Assembly: GCA_965279075.1 (NCBI GenBank)
Contig: CBDIHI010000011.1
Span: forward strand, 496,001-560,000
From: SZAS-79 sp965279075
GTDB lineage: Bacteria > Pseudomonadota > Gammaproteobacteria > Burkholderiales > SG8-39
Direction of reading: 5' to 3'
Length of the DNA stretch: 64,000 nucleotides
Position numbers and translations under genes: made by a program. Every line of letters begins with the position of its first letter. Position 1 is the stretch's first letter. The notes beneath the pieces were generated by a model, which saw only the letters and a program-made list of their open reading frames with translations, ran no database searches and had not been told where the DNA came from. Shown here one piece after another: positions 24,428-33,463 of this stretch.

Positions 24428-27400
24428 GAGAACCGACCTCGAGTCCATCCTCATCATCGGCGCGGGCCCGATCGTGATCGGGCAGGCGTGCGAGTTCGAC
24501 TATTCGGGGGCGCAGGCCTGCAAGGCGCTGCGCGCCGAGGGCTACCGCGTGATCCTCGTCAATTCGAACCCGGCGACGATCATGACGGACCCGGAGAGCG
24601 CCGACGCGACCTACATCGAGCCGATCACCTGGCAGACGGTCGAGCGGATCATCGAGAAGGAGCGTCCCGACGCGCTGCTGCCGACGATGGGCGGGCAGAC
24701 GGCGCTGAACTGCGCGCTGGACCTTGCCAAGCACGGCGTGCTGGAGAAGTACGGCGTCGAGATGATCGGCGCGAAGCGCGAGGCGATCGACAAGGCCGAG
24801 GACCGGGAGAAGTTCAAGAAGGCGATGACGAAGATCGGCCTCGCCTCCGCCCGTTCGTCGATGGCGCATTCGATGGAGGAAGCCCTTCAGGTGCAGGCCG
24901 CGTTCGGTTACCCGACCGTGATCCGGCCCTCGTTCACGATGGGCGGCTCGGGCGGCGGCATCGCCTACAACCGCGAGGAGTTCGTCGCGATCTGCGAGCG
25001 GGGCCTGGAAGCGTCACCTACGAAGGAATTGCTGATCGAGGAGTCCCTGATCGGCTGGAAAGAGTTCGAGATGGAGGTCGTGCGTGACTCGGCCGACAAC
25101 TGCATCATCGTCTGCTCGATAGAGAACCTCGACCCGATGGGCGTGCACACCGGCGACTCGATCACGGTGGCGCCCGCGCAGACGCTGACCGACAAGGAAT
25201 ACCAGGTCATGCGCAACGCGTCGATCGCCGTGCTGCGCGAGATAGGCGTGGACACCGGGGGGTCGAACGTGCAGTTCGCGATCAACCCGGCCGACGGGCG
25301 GATGGTGGTGATCGAGATGAACCCGCGGGTGTCGCGGTCCTCGGCGCTCGCGTCCAAGGCCACGGGCTTCCCGATCGCGAAGGTCGCAGCCAAGCTCGCC
25401 GTGGGCTATACGCTCGACGAACTCAGGAACGACATCACGGGCGGCGCGACGCCGGCCTCGTTCGAGCCGACGATCGACTACGTCGTCACCAAGGTGCCGC
25501 GGTTCGCCTTCGAGAAGTTCCCGCAGGCCAACGACCGCCTTACGACCCAGATGAAGTCGGTGGGCGAGGTCATGGCGATAGGGCGCACCTTCCAGGAATC
25601 GTTCCAGAAGGCGCTGCGCGGGCTGGAGGTCGGTGTCGACGGTCTCAACCAGAAGACCACCGACCGCGAAACGATCGAGAAGGAACTGGGCGAGCCCGGG
25701 CCGGAGCGCATCTGGTACGTGGGCGATGCGTTCGAGAACGGCTTTACGCTCGAGGAGGTCCACCAGCTTACCAAGATCGACCCGTGGTTCCTCGACCAGA
25801 TCAAGCAGATCGTCGACGTCGAGATGGAGCTCGACGACACGCAGCTGGGCGCGGTGGACGCGGCGCGCATGCGCGCGCTCAAGCGCATGGGTTTCTCGGA
25901 CCGCAGGCTCGCCCACCTCTTCAAGACCGGCGAGTCGGAGGTGCGCGCCGCGCGGCACGCGTTCGGGGTGCGCCCGGTCTACAAGCGCGTCGACACCTGC
26001 GCAGCCGAATTCTCGACCAACACCGCCTACATGTACTCCACCTACGAGGAGGAGTGCGAGGCCGCGCCCACGGACGCGAAGAAGGTCATCGTATTGGGCG
26101 GCGGGCCGAACCGCATCGGCCAGGGCATCGAATTCGATTACTGCTGTGTCCACGCGGCCCTCGCCCTGCGCGAGGACGGGTTCGAGACCATCATGGTCAA
26201 CTGCAACCCTGAAACGGTTTCCACCGACTACGACACCAGCGACCGCCTGTACTTCGAGCCGCTGACGCTTGAGGACGTGCTCGAGATCGTCGACAGGGAA
26301 AAGCCCTTCGGCGTGATCGTCCAGTACGGCGGCCAGACCCCGCTCAAGCTCGCCCGCGACCTCGAGAAGAACGGCGTGCCCATCATCGGCACTTCGCCCG
26401 ATTCGATCGACATCGCCGAGGACCGCGAGCGCTTCCAGAAGCTGCTCAACAAACTGAAGCTCCTGCAGCCGCCCAACCGGACCGCGCGCAGCGCGCCCGA
26501 GGCGATCAAGCACGCCGAGGCGATCGGCTATCCGGTGGTGGTGCGTCCGAGCTATGTCCTGGGCGGGCGCGCCATGGAGATCGTCCACCAGCAGGCCGAC
26601 CTAGAGCGCTACATGCGCGAGGCGGTGAAGGTTTCGAACAATTCGCCGGTGCTGCTCGACCGCTACCTGTCGGACGCGATCGAAGTCGACGTGGACTGCA
26701 TCTGCGACGGCAAGGACACCTTCGTCGGCGGCATCATGGAGCACATCGAGCAGGCGGGTGTCCACTCCGGCGACTCCGCGTGCTGCCTGCCGCCGCACTC
26801 GCTTGCAAGCCACCTGGAGCGCGAGATTCGCCGCCAGACGGTGCTGATGGCGAAAGCCCTCAAGGTCGTGGGGCTGATGAACGTGCAGTTCGCCATCCAG
26901 CGCGACACCGTTTATGTGCTTGAGGTCAACCCGCGCGCTTCGCGGACCGTGCCCTTCGTGTCCAAGGCGACCGGCCTGCAGCTGGCCAAGATCGCCGCGC
27001 GCTGCATGGCGGGCATCAGCCTGGCGGCCCAGGAGGTCGGCGCCGAGGTGGTCACCCCCTACTTTTCGGTGAAGGAGGCAGTGTTCCCCTTCGCCAAGTT
27101 CCCCGGCGTCGACACCATCCTCGGGCCGGAAATGAAGTCCACCGGCGAAGTCATGGGTGTCGGCCGGACGTTCGGCGAGGCCTTCGTGAAGTCGCAGCTG
27201 GCCGCCGGCATCCGGCTCCCGTCCGGCGGGCAGGCTTTCGTCAGCGTCAGGGACGGAGACAAGCTGGCGGCCGTGGCCATCGCGCGGGACCTCGTGGATC
27301 TCGGTTTCTCGATCCTCGCGACCCGCGGCACCGCCACGGTGCTTTCGGCGCATGGGGTCGCGGTTTCCGTGATAAACAAGGTCGCCGAGGGTCGCCCCCA

Positions 27401-27632
27401 TATCGTCGACATGATCAAGAACGGCGAGGTGGCCTTCATCGTCAACACGGTCGAGGACAAGCGCACCGCCATCAGGGATTCACGCTCCATCCGCACCAGC
27501 GCGCTCGCCCAGCGCGTGACGTACTACACTACGATCTCCGGCGCCCGCGCGGCCTGTACGGGCATGCGCCACCTCGCGGCACTCGAGCCTTACCGCCTGC
27601 AGGAACTGCATGCGTCACTGAAAGTTGCCTAG
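24420..27632 (+). CDS. carB: Carbamoyl-phosphate synthase large subunit
   Basis: CarB makes carbamoyl phosphate from bicarbonate, ammonia and two ATP. The 1070 residues match the family's length and its internal duplication. The first ATP-grasp half starts with ILIIGAGPIVIGQACEFDYS and the second with VIVLGGGPNRIGQGIEFDYC. Each has ATP-grasp loops (RPSFTMGGSGGG; RPSYVLGGRAME) and NPRVSRSS or NPRASRTV. The C-terminal MGS-like allosteric domain begins near LPSGGQAFVSV. It is translationally coupled to carA. Confidence 0.99.
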   Translation: MAKRTDLESILIIGAGPIVIGQACEFDYSGAQACKALRAEGYRVILVNSNPATIMTDPESADATYIEPITWQTVERIIEKERPDALLPTMGGQTALNCALDLAKHGVLEKYGVEMIGAKREAIDKAEDREKFKKAMTKIGLASARSSMAHSMEEALQVQAAFGYPTVIRPSFTMGGSGGGIAYNREEFVAICERGLEASPTKELLIEESLIGWKEFEMEVVRDSADNCIIVCSIENLDPMGVHTGDSITVAPAQTLTDKEYQVMRNASIAVLREIGVDTGGSNVQFAINPADGRMVVIEMNPRVSRSSALASKATGFPIAKVAAKLAVGYTLDELRNDITGGATPASFEPTIDYVVTKVPRFAFEKFPQANDRLTTQMKSVGEVMAIGRTFQESFQKALRGLEVGVDGLNQKTTDRETIEKELGEPGPERIWYVGDAFENGFTLEEVHQLTKIDPWFLDQIKQIVDVEMELDDTQLGAVDAARMRALKRMGFSDRRLAHLFKTGESEVRAARHAFGVRPVYKRVDTCAAEFSTNTAYMYSTYEEECEAAPTDAKKVIVLGGGPNRIGQGIEFDYCCVHAALALREDGFETIMVNCNPETVSTDYDTSDRLYFEPLTLEDVLEIVDREKPFGVIVQYGGQTPLKLARDLEKNGVPIIGTSPDSIDIAEDRERFQKLLNKLKLLQPPNRTARSAPEAIKHAEAIGYPVVVRPSYVLGGRAMEIVHQQADLERYMREAVKVSNNSPVLLDRYLSDAIEVDVDCICDGKDTFVGGIMEHIEQAGVHSGDSACCLPPHSLASHLEREIRRQTVLMAKALKVVGLMNVQFAIQRDTVYVLEVNPRASRTVPFVSKATGLQLAKIAARCMAGISLAAQEVGAEVVTPYFSVKEAVFPFAKFPGVDTILGPEMKSTGEVMGVGRTFGEAFVKSQLAAGIRLPSGGQAFVSVRDGDKLAAVAIARDLVDLGFSILATRGTATVLSAHGVAVSVINKVAEGRPHIVDMIKNGEVAFIVNTVEDKRTAIRDSRSIRTSALAQRVTYYTTISGARAACTGMRHLAALEPYRLQELHASLKVA

Positions 27633-27644
27633 GGAATTCAGATC

Positions 27645-28118
27645 ATGGCCATACCTCTCACCATCGTCGGCGCCGAAATGCTCAAGGCCGAGTTGCACAA
27701 GCTGAAGACCGTCGAGCGGCCGAATGTCATCGCCGCGATCGCCGAGGCACGGGCGCACGGGGACCTCTCCGAGAACGCCGAGTACGACGCGGCCAAGGAA
27801 AGGCAGGGCTTCGTCGAAGGCCGCATCCTCGAGATCGAGGGCAAGCTCTCGAACGCCCAGATCGTCGATCCGAAGCTTGTGGATGCCGACGGCGCCTGCG
27901 TATTCGGCTCGACCGTGGACCTCCAGGACGTCAACACCAAGGAGAAGGTGACCTACCAGATCGTCGGCGACGATGAGGCGGACATCAAGCTCGGCAAGGT
28001 GTCGATCAGCTCGCCGATCTCCCGGGCCCTTATCGGGAAGTACGCCGGCGACGAGGTGGACGTGCAGGCTCCGGGCGGGGTGAAGCAGTACGAGATCCTG
28101 GACGTCCAGTACCTTTAG
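27645..28118 (+). CDS. greA: Transcription elongation factor GreA
   Basis: GreA rescues backtracked RNA polymerase by stimulating transcript cleavage. The 157 residues have the N-terminal coiled coil with HGDLSENAEYDAAKERQGFV, whose acidic tip (D, E) is the catalytic element, and the C-terminal FKBP-like domain with YQIVGDDEADIKLGKVSISS, SPISRALIGKYAGDEV and YEILDVQYL. It is twelve bases after carB. Its last 89 bases are antisense to the end of yhbY. Confidence 0.97.
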   Translation: MAIPLTIVGAEMLKAELHKLKTVERPNVIAAIAEARAHGDLSENAEYDAAKERQGFVEGRILEIEGKLSNAQIVDPKLVDADGACVFGSTVDLQDVNTKEKVTYQIVGDDEADIKLGKVSISSPISRALIGKYAGDEVDVQAPGGVKQYEILDVQYL

Positions 28119-28557
28119 CGGCCTTGCCGCCCGTGGAGGTGCTTGGCCGCCGCGCGCGGCCGTCGGGCGCACGCCCGATCCTCGGGGCGGCCTTCCGCGC
28201 CGTGTAGTCCCTGGCTGCGAGGGCACGGTCGGCCGCTTTCCTGGGCGATGCCTTGCGGACCCTGGGGGCAGGTGGTTTGGCGGGTTCGGGTGGCTTGGGG
28301 CGGTAGACGACGAGGATCTTGCCGATATGCTGCACGGGAGAGGCCCCGGCGCGCGAGCAGATCTCCTCGAGGATCGACCGGCGGTCGTCCCTTTCGGCCT
28401 GCACGCGGACCTTGATCAGTTCGTGGGCGGCGAGGGCTCGCTCGATTTCGGCCAGCACAGCGCCGGTCAGGCCCTTGTCGCCGACCAGCACGACAGGTTC
28501 CAGGGAATGGGCGCGCGCCTTGAGGGCGCGCCGTTCTGCAGGGGTTAGTTCATCCAT
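28030..28557 (-). CDS. yhbY: YhbY-family RNA-binding protein with long basic tail
   Basis: The first 95 or so residues form a CRS1-YhbY (CRM) domain: LTPAERRALKARAHSLEPVV, VLVGDKGLTGAVLAEIERAL, HELIKVRVQAERDDRR and VQHIGKILVVYRP. E. coli YhbY is associated with pre-50S ribosomes. The family core is about 100 residues, while this product has 175. The extra Arg/Lys/Pro/Ala-rich tail ends with PRPEPARPPRRRRTSR. The last 89 bases are antisense to greA. The gene is divergent from rlmE; the tail is probably disordered and RNA-binding. Confidence 0.88.
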   Translation of the reverse strand: MDELTPAERRALKARAHSLEPVVLVGDKGLTGAVLAEIERALAAHELIKVRVQAERDDRRSILEEICSRAGASPVQHIGKILVVYRPKPPEPAKPPAPRVRKASPRKAADRALAARDYTARKAAPRIGRAPDGRARRPSTSTGGKAAKGTGRPGSRTASPRPEPARPPRRRRTSR

Positions 28558-28578
28558 GGCGACACTTTAAGTCAATCG

Positions 28579-29223
28579 ATGGCCCGCACCAAATCGAGCA
28601 AGGCGTGGCTGCAGCGCCACGTCAACGACCAGTACGTGCAAAAGGCGAAGGCGCAGGGCCTGCGCTCGCGCGCCGCATTCAAGTTGGACGAGATCGCCGC
28701 CAGGGAGCGCCTCTTCAGGCCGGGTGTCCGGGTGGTCGACCTCGGGGCGGCGCCCGGAGGGTGGTCGCAGCTGGCGGCCGCCAAGGTCGGCCCGAAGGGG
28801 GCCGTAGTAGCGGTTGATCTGCTGGAAATCGCCCCCATGTCGGGAGTGACGGTGCTGCGCGGGGATTTTCGCGAGGCTCAGGTCAGGGAGATGGTCCGGA
28901 CGGGCCTGGGCGGGGTTCGCGCCGATGTGGTGCTGTCCGACATGTTGCCAAACGTTTCCGGGATCCCGAGTGTGGACCAGGCGAACGCGGCGGCCCTGAC
29001 AGAGCTTGCGATCGATTTCTGCCGCGAGGTGCTCAAACCGGAGGGGGTTTTCGTGGTCAAAGTGTTCCAAGGCGAGGCTTTCCAGGACCTGCTTGCCCGG
29101 ATGAAAGGGACTTTCGCTTCGGTGGCCACGCGCAAGCCCGAGGCGTCGAGGGTCGAAAGCCGCGAAACCTACCTCGTAGGCAGGGGATTGCGCCCCGCAC
29201 AAGCGGCGCAAGATTCGGATTAG
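28579..29223 (+). CDS. rlmE: 23S rRNA (uridine-2'-O)-methyltransferase RlmE
   Basis: RlmE (FtsJ/RrmJ) methylates the 2'-OH of U2552 in 23S rRNA during late 50S assembly. The 214 residues have the family opening SKAWLQRHVNDQYVQKAKA, the SAM motif VVDLGAAPGGWSQLAA, VVLSDMLPNVSGIPSVDQ and FVVKVFQGEAF, which cover the K-D-K-E catalytic tetrad. It is divergent from yhbY and 63 bases before ftsH, the conserved rlmE-ftsH pair. Confidence 0.97.
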   Translation: MARTKSSKAWLQRHVNDQYVQKAKAQGLRSRAAFKLDEIAARERLFRPGVRVVDLGAAPGGWSQLAAAKVGPKGAVVAVDLLEIAPMSGVTVLRGDFREAQVREMVRTGLGGVRADVVLSDMLPNVSGIPSVDQANAAALTELAIDFCREVLKPEGVFVVKVFQGEAFQDLLARMKGTFASVATRKPEASRVESRETYLVGRGLRPAQAAQDSD

Positions 29224-29286
29224 AATAGCCTTTCCACGCAGCCTGTCATTTTCTTGTCGCGCGTTTGATGCTCCAAGGAGCCGCTT

Positions 29287-31170
29287 TTGAACAATATGAT
29301 GAAGAACCTGGTGATCTGGCTGGTGATTGGCCTTGTGCTGATGACCGTCTTCAACCAGTTCAACAGCCGCCAGGCCGTCCAGGCACCGATGGAGTATTCC
29401 CAGTTCATCGAAGAGGTGAAGTCGGGGCGCATCGCGAAAGTCACGATCGAAGGCCGCCAGCTCAAGGCGACCACCAATGACGGCAAGCGCGTGACCAGCT
29501 ACTCGCCCGGCGACATCTGGCTGGTGTCCGACCTGCTCAAGTACGGCGTGAAGATCGAGGCCAAGCCCGAGGAGGAACCTTCGCTCCTCGTGAACATCTT
29601 CGTGTCCTGGTTCCCTATGCTGCTGCTGATCGGCGTGTGGGTCTTCTTCATGCGCCAGATGCAGGGCGGCGGCCGCGGCGGCGCGTTCTCCTTCGGCAAG
29701 TCGCGCGCGCGCATGCTCGACGAGTCCACCAACACGGTGACGTTCGCGGACGTGGCCGGCTGCGAGGAAGCCAAGGAGGAGGTCTCCGAGCTCGTCGACT
29801 TCCTGCGCGACCCGTCCAAGTTCCAGAAGCTCGGCGGGCGCATCCCGCGCGGTGTGCTGATGGTCGGGTCTCCCGGAACCGGCAAGACACTGCTCGCGCG
29901 CGCCATCGCGGGCGAGGCGAAAGTGCCGTTCTTCTCGATCTCGGGCTCCGACTTCGTGGAGATGTTCGTCGGCGTGGGTGCAGCGCGCGTGCGCGACATG
30001 TTCGAGCAGGCGAAGAAGAGTGCGCCGTGCATCATATTCATCGACGAACTCGACGCCGTCGGTCGCCAGCGCGGCGCGGGCCTCGGGGGCGGCAACGACG
30101 AACGCGAGCAGACGCTGAACCAGATGCTGGTCGAGATGGACGGGTTCGAGGCCAACGTCGGCGTGATCGTGATCGCGGCGACCAACCGGCCGGACGTGCT
30201 CGACCCGGCGCTGATGCGCCCGGGCCGTTTCGACCGCCAGGTGGTGGTACCGCTGCCCGACATCCGCGGCCGCGAGCAGATCCTGATGGTCCACATGCGC
30301 AAGGTTCCGCTTTCTCCGGACGTCAAGGCGGACATCATCGCCCGCGGCACGCCCGGTTTCTCCGGCGCCGACCTCGCCAACCTCGTCAACGAAGCGGCGC
30401 TGTTCGCGGCTCGCAAGACCAAGCGCCTGGTCGACATGGAGGACTTCGAGCGCGCCAAGGACAAGATCATGATGGGCGCCGAGCGCCGCTCCATGGTCAT
30501 GCCCGAAGAGGAGCGCAGGAACACGGCGTACCACGAGTCGGGGCACGTGCTGGTGGCGAAGATGCTGCCCAAGACCGACCCCGTGCACAAAGTGACGATC
30601 ATCCCGCGCGGCCGGGCGCTGGGAGTGACCATGCAGCTGCCGGCAGAGGACCGCTACAGCCAGGACCGCGAACGCCTGCTCAATACCATTGCGGTACTGT
30701 TCGGCGGCCGCATCGCCGAGGAAATCTTCATGCATCAGATGACGACGGGCGCCTCGAACGACTTCGAGCGGGCCACCGATCTCGCGCGCCGCATGGTGAC
30801 GCAGTGGGGCATGTCCGACGCGCTAGGCACGATGGTGTACGGGGAGAACGAGGGCGAGGTCTTCCTCGGCCGATCGATCACCACGCACAAGAACGTGTCG
30901 GAAGAGACCATGCGCCAGGTCGACCTCGAGATCCGCCGCATCATCGACACGCAGTACGCCCTCGCGAGGAAGCTCATCGAGGACAACCGCGACAAGGTCG
31001 AGGCCATGGCCGCGGCGCTGCTCGAGTGGGAGACGCTGGATGCCGAGCAGTTGAACGACATCATGGCCGGCAAGCCGCCGCGCCCGCCGAAGGTCGTGTC
31101 GGCCGTGGGCCCGACCCCGCCGCCTTCGACGGACGGCACCGCCGGCGCCACGGCTACCGCGGCAAGCTGA
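29287..31170 (+). CDS. ftsH: ATP-dependent zinc metalloprotease FtsH
   Basis: FtsH is the membrane-anchored AAA+ protease that degrades LpxC, sigma-32 and damaged membrane proteins. The 627 residues begin with a transmembrane helix (LVIWLVIGLVLMTVFNQF) and a second near FVSWFPMLLLIGVWVFF. The AAA module has GSPGTGKTLLARAIAGE, FIDELDAVGRQRGAG and an SRH near ATNRPDVLDPALMRPGRF. The zinc site is YHESGHVLVA. I chose a TTG start at 29287 because AAGGAG lies six bases before it; the next ATG (29296) is spaced too far. Confidence 0.98.
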   Translation: MNNMMKNLVIWLVIGLVLMTVFNQFNSRQAVQAPMEYSQFIEEVKSGRIAKVTIEGRQLKATTNDGKRVTSYSPGDIWLVSDLLKYGVKIEAKPEEEPSLLVNIFVSWFPMLLLIGVWVFFMRQMQGGGRGGAFSFGKSRARMLDESTNTVTFADVAGCEEAKEEVSELVDFLRDPSKFQKLGGRIPRGVLMVGSPGTGKTLLARAIAGEAKVPFFSISGSDFVEMFVGVGAARVRDMFEQAKKSAPCIIFIDELDAVGRQRGAGLGGGNDEREQTLNQMLVEMDGFEANVGVIVIAATNRPDVLDPALMRPGRFDRQVVVPLPDIRGREQILMVHMRKVPLSPDVKADIIARGTPGFSGADLANLVNEAALFAARKTKRLVDMEDFERAKDKIMMGAERRSMVMPEEERRNTAYHESGHVLVAKMLPKTDPVHKVTIIPRGRALGVTMQLPAEDRYSQDRERLLNTIAVLFGGRIAEEIFMHQMTTGASNDFERATDLARRMVTQWGMSDALGTMVYGENEGEVFLGRSITTHKNVSEETMRQVDLEIRRIIDTQYALARKLIEDNRDKVEAMAAALLEWETLDAEQLNDIMAGKPPRPPKVVSAVGPTPPPSTDGTAGATATAAS

Positions 31171-31994
31171 ACGCGGTCCTCCGCTGCGGCAGGTTTTCGC
31201 TGCCGCTGGATTTTCCCCTCCTGATGGGCGTGGTGAACATCACGCCCGACTCCTTTTCCGATGGCGGGAGGTTTCTCGCCGCCGATGACGCCATCGCGCA
31301 GGCGAAACGCCTGCTGGCCGAGGGCGCAGCGATCCTCGACCTCGGCGCAGAGTCGACCCGCCCTGGCGCGAGGCCGGTGAGCGAGGCGGAGGAACTCGGG
31401 CGCCTGCTCCCGGTGCTCGAAGCGCTGAGTGGCGTCGACGTGCCGATCTCGGTGGATACGCGCAGGGCCGCCGTGATGCGGGCCGTGCTTGCCGAAGGCG
31501 CCTCGATCATCAACGACATCGAGGCATTGGCCGGACCGGGGTCCCTCGAGGCGGTGGCCGGCTCCGGCTGCGGGGTCTGCCTGATGCACATGCAGGGCAC
31601 ACCCTCGACCATGCAGCAGGATCCGCGCTATGGCGACGTGGTCGGCGAGGTGTCGGCCTTCCTTTCGGCCCGCGTGTCCGCCGCGGAGTCCGCCGGAATC
31701 GCGCGGGACAGGCTCGTCGTCGACCCTGGATTCGGCTTCGGCAAGACTCCCGCCCACAACCTCGACCTGCTTCGAAACCTCGATGTCGTCGCGGGAGGGC
31801 TCCCTTTGCTCGCCGGGTTGTCGCGCAAATCGACCCTGGGGGCGATCACGGGGCGCCCGTCGCAGGACCGGCTCGCGGCCAGCGTGGCCGCGGCTTTGCT
31901 GGCCGCGCAGCGTGGGGCGACAATACTCAGGGTTCATGATGTCGCAGCCACCCGCGATGCCCTCGCGGTGTGGCGAGCCGTGGAGGGCGTATGA
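31167..31994 (+). CDS. folP: Dihydropteroate synthase, apparent CTG start
   Basis: FolP condenses p-aminobenzoate with the pterin pyrophosphate in folate synthesis. The 275 residues show GVVNITPDSFSDGGRFLAAD, ILDLGAESTRPGA, INDIEAL, CLMHMQGTPSTMQ, VVDPGFGFGKTPAHN and LAGLSRKSTLG, all conserved. The family's first strand begins before the ATG at 31224. The only start candidates further up are CTG codons, and the CTG at 31167 overlaps the ftsH stop as CTGA. Translation is probably coupled to ftsH. The glmM start overlaps its end (ATGA). Confidence 0.93.
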   Translation: MNAVLRCGRFSLPLDFPLLMGVVNITPDSFSDGGRFLAADDAIAQAKRLLAEGAAILDLGAESTRPGARPVSEAEELGRLLPVLEALSGVDVPISVDTRRAAVMRAVLAEGASIINDIEALAGPGSLEAVAGSGCGVCLMHMQGTPSTMQQDPRYGDVVGEVSAFLSARVSAAESAGIARDRLVVDPGFGFGKTPAHNLDLLRNLDVVAGGLPLLAGLSRKSTLGAITGRPSQDRLAASVAAALLAAQRGATILRVHDVAATRDALAVWRAVEGV

Positions 31995-33346
31995 GCAGGA
32001 AATACTTCGGTACCGACGGGGTGCGCGGGACGGTGGGGCAAGCCCCGATGACGGCGGATTTCGTCCTTCGCCTCGGCTACGCGGCCGGCAAGGTGCTCGC
32101 CGAGAGGAGGAAGGGGCCGGATGTGGGACGGCCGGCGGTGCTGATCGGCAAGGACACGCGCATCTCGGGGTACATGCTCGAGGCGGCGCTCGAGGCGGGG
32201 TTCTCGGCCGCCGGTGTCGACGTCCTGCTGTGCGGGCCTCTGCCTACGCCGGGGGTGGCCTACCTGACCCGGGCGCTGCGGCTGATGGCCGGCGTCGTGA
32301 TCAGCGCCTCGCACAACGCGTATTCCGACAACGGGATCAAGTTCTTCTCGGGTGACGGGTTCAAGCTGCCGGACGCTTTCGAGGCGGAAGTGGAGAGGGC
32401 GCTCGAGTTCACCATGGGATGCAATCCCGCCGCGCAGCTCGGCCGCGCGCGCCGGATCGAGGACGCGTCGGGACGCTACATCGAATTCTGCAAGTCGACC
32501 TTTCCCGCGGAGCTCGACCTCAAGGGCATGAAGATCGTGGTCGATTGCGCGCACGGCGCCGCCTACAACGTGGGGCCGCATGTGTTTCACGAGCTCGGTG
32601 CGGACGTCGTGCCCATCGGCGTGTCCCCGGACGGGTTCAACATCAACGACATGTTCGGCGCGACCGCACCCGACCAGCTGGTGATGGAGGTGAGGCGCCA
32701 CAAGGCCGACTACGGCGTGGCCCTCGACGGCGACGCGGACCGGATCGTGATGGTCGACTCGTCGGGCACGCTCTACGACGGCGACCAGCTGCTGTATGCG
32801 GTCGTCAGGCACCGCGCGGGCCGCGAGAAGGTCGCCGGCGTGGCGGGCACCCAGATGACGAACCTGGGCATGGAACAGGCTGTCGCGCGGATGGGAATCG
32901 CGTTCGGCCGCGCGAAGGTCGGTGACCGTTACGTGCTCGAGATGCTGCGGGAGAAAGGCTGGCTCTACGGTGGTGAGAATTCCGGCCACATCATCTGCCT
33001 CGACAAGCACACCACCGGCGACGGGCTGGTGTCCGCGCTGCAGGTGCTCACCTCGGTCCGCGAGTCCGGCAAGAGCCTTGCCGGACTCACTGCCGATCTC
33101 AGCCTGTACCCGCAGGTGCTCGTCAACGTAAAGGTCTCGCGCGGCTTTGACTGGAAGGGCCATGCTTCGATCGAGGTGGCACGCGAAGAGGTCGAGCGCT
33201 CGCTTGACGGCCGTGGACGCGTGCTGCTGCGACCCTCGGGGACCGAACCGGTGCTGCGGGTGATGGTCGAGGGCGAGCCGCGCGCCGCGATCGAGCGGGG
33301 GGCGCAGGCCATCGCGGCGGCCGTCAGGAAAGTCGCCGGCGACTGA
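31991..33346 (+). CDS. glmM: Phosphoglucosamine mutase
   Basis: GlmM converts glucosamine-6-phosphate to glucosamine-1-phosphate for peptidoglycan and lipopolysaccharide precursors. The ATG at 31991 gives 451 residues. The signature blocks are KYFGTDGVRGTVG, the phosphoserine loop VVISASHNAYSDNGIKFF, the metal loop DGDADRIVMVD, GGENSGHII and the phosphate-binding RPSGTEPVLRVMVEG. It overlaps folP by four bases, giving the usual ftsH-folP-glmM run. Confidence 0.98.
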   Translation: MSRKYFGTDGVRGTVGQAPMTADFVLRLGYAAGKVLAERRKGPDVGRPAVLIGKDTRISGYMLEAALEAGFSAAGVDVLLCGPLPTPGVAYLTRALRLMAGVVISASHNAYSDNGIKFFSGDGFKLPDAFEAEVERALEFTMGCNPAAQLGRARRIEDASGRYIEFCKSTFPAELDLKGMKIVVDCAHGAAYNVGPHVFHELGADVVPIGVSPDGFNINDMFGATAPDQLVMEVRRHKADYGVALDGDADRIVMVDSSGTLYDGDQLLYAVVRHRAGREKVAGVAGTQMTNLGMEQAVARMGIAFGRAKVGDRYVLEMLREKGWLYGGENSGHIICLDKHTTGDGLVSALQVLTSVRESGKSLAGLTADLSLYPQVLVNVKVSRGFDWKGHASIEVAREEVERSLDGRGRVLLRPSGTEPVLRVMVEGEPRAAIERGAQAIAAAVRKVAGD

Positions 33347-33356
33347 AAGTCGTCCC

Positions 33357-33396
33357 CTGACATGAGAATGGAAGGGCGCTGTAATGACCCTGTAAC
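33357..33396 (+). promoter_or_regulatory. Pho box upstream of pstS
   Basis: CTGTAAT (33379-33385), GACC, CTGTAAC (33390-33396) is an 11-base-spaced direct repeat matching the PhoB consensus CTGTCAT-4-CTGTCAC. A third half-site, CTGACAT (33357-33363), lies exactly 22 bases upstream, two turns in phase. The box should replace the -35 element about 70 bases before pstS and give phosphate-starvation induction through PhoB. Confidence 0.8.
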
Positions 33397-33463
33397 ACGC
33401 CGCCCGCAGACTTCGCATCCTACGCAGGACAGTTCAAGCCGAACTACGCAAAGGAGCGGATAA

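Noticed and set aside
25014..26588. A long open frame opposite carB
   Set aside because: Antisense shadow of a strongly conserved gene with no recognisable domain or ribosome site.
29637..31166. Long open frame through ftsH in the folP reading frame
   Set aside because: It is an out-of-frame extension of folP upstream of the ftsH stop; residues there are Arg/Gly-rich and unlike any family.
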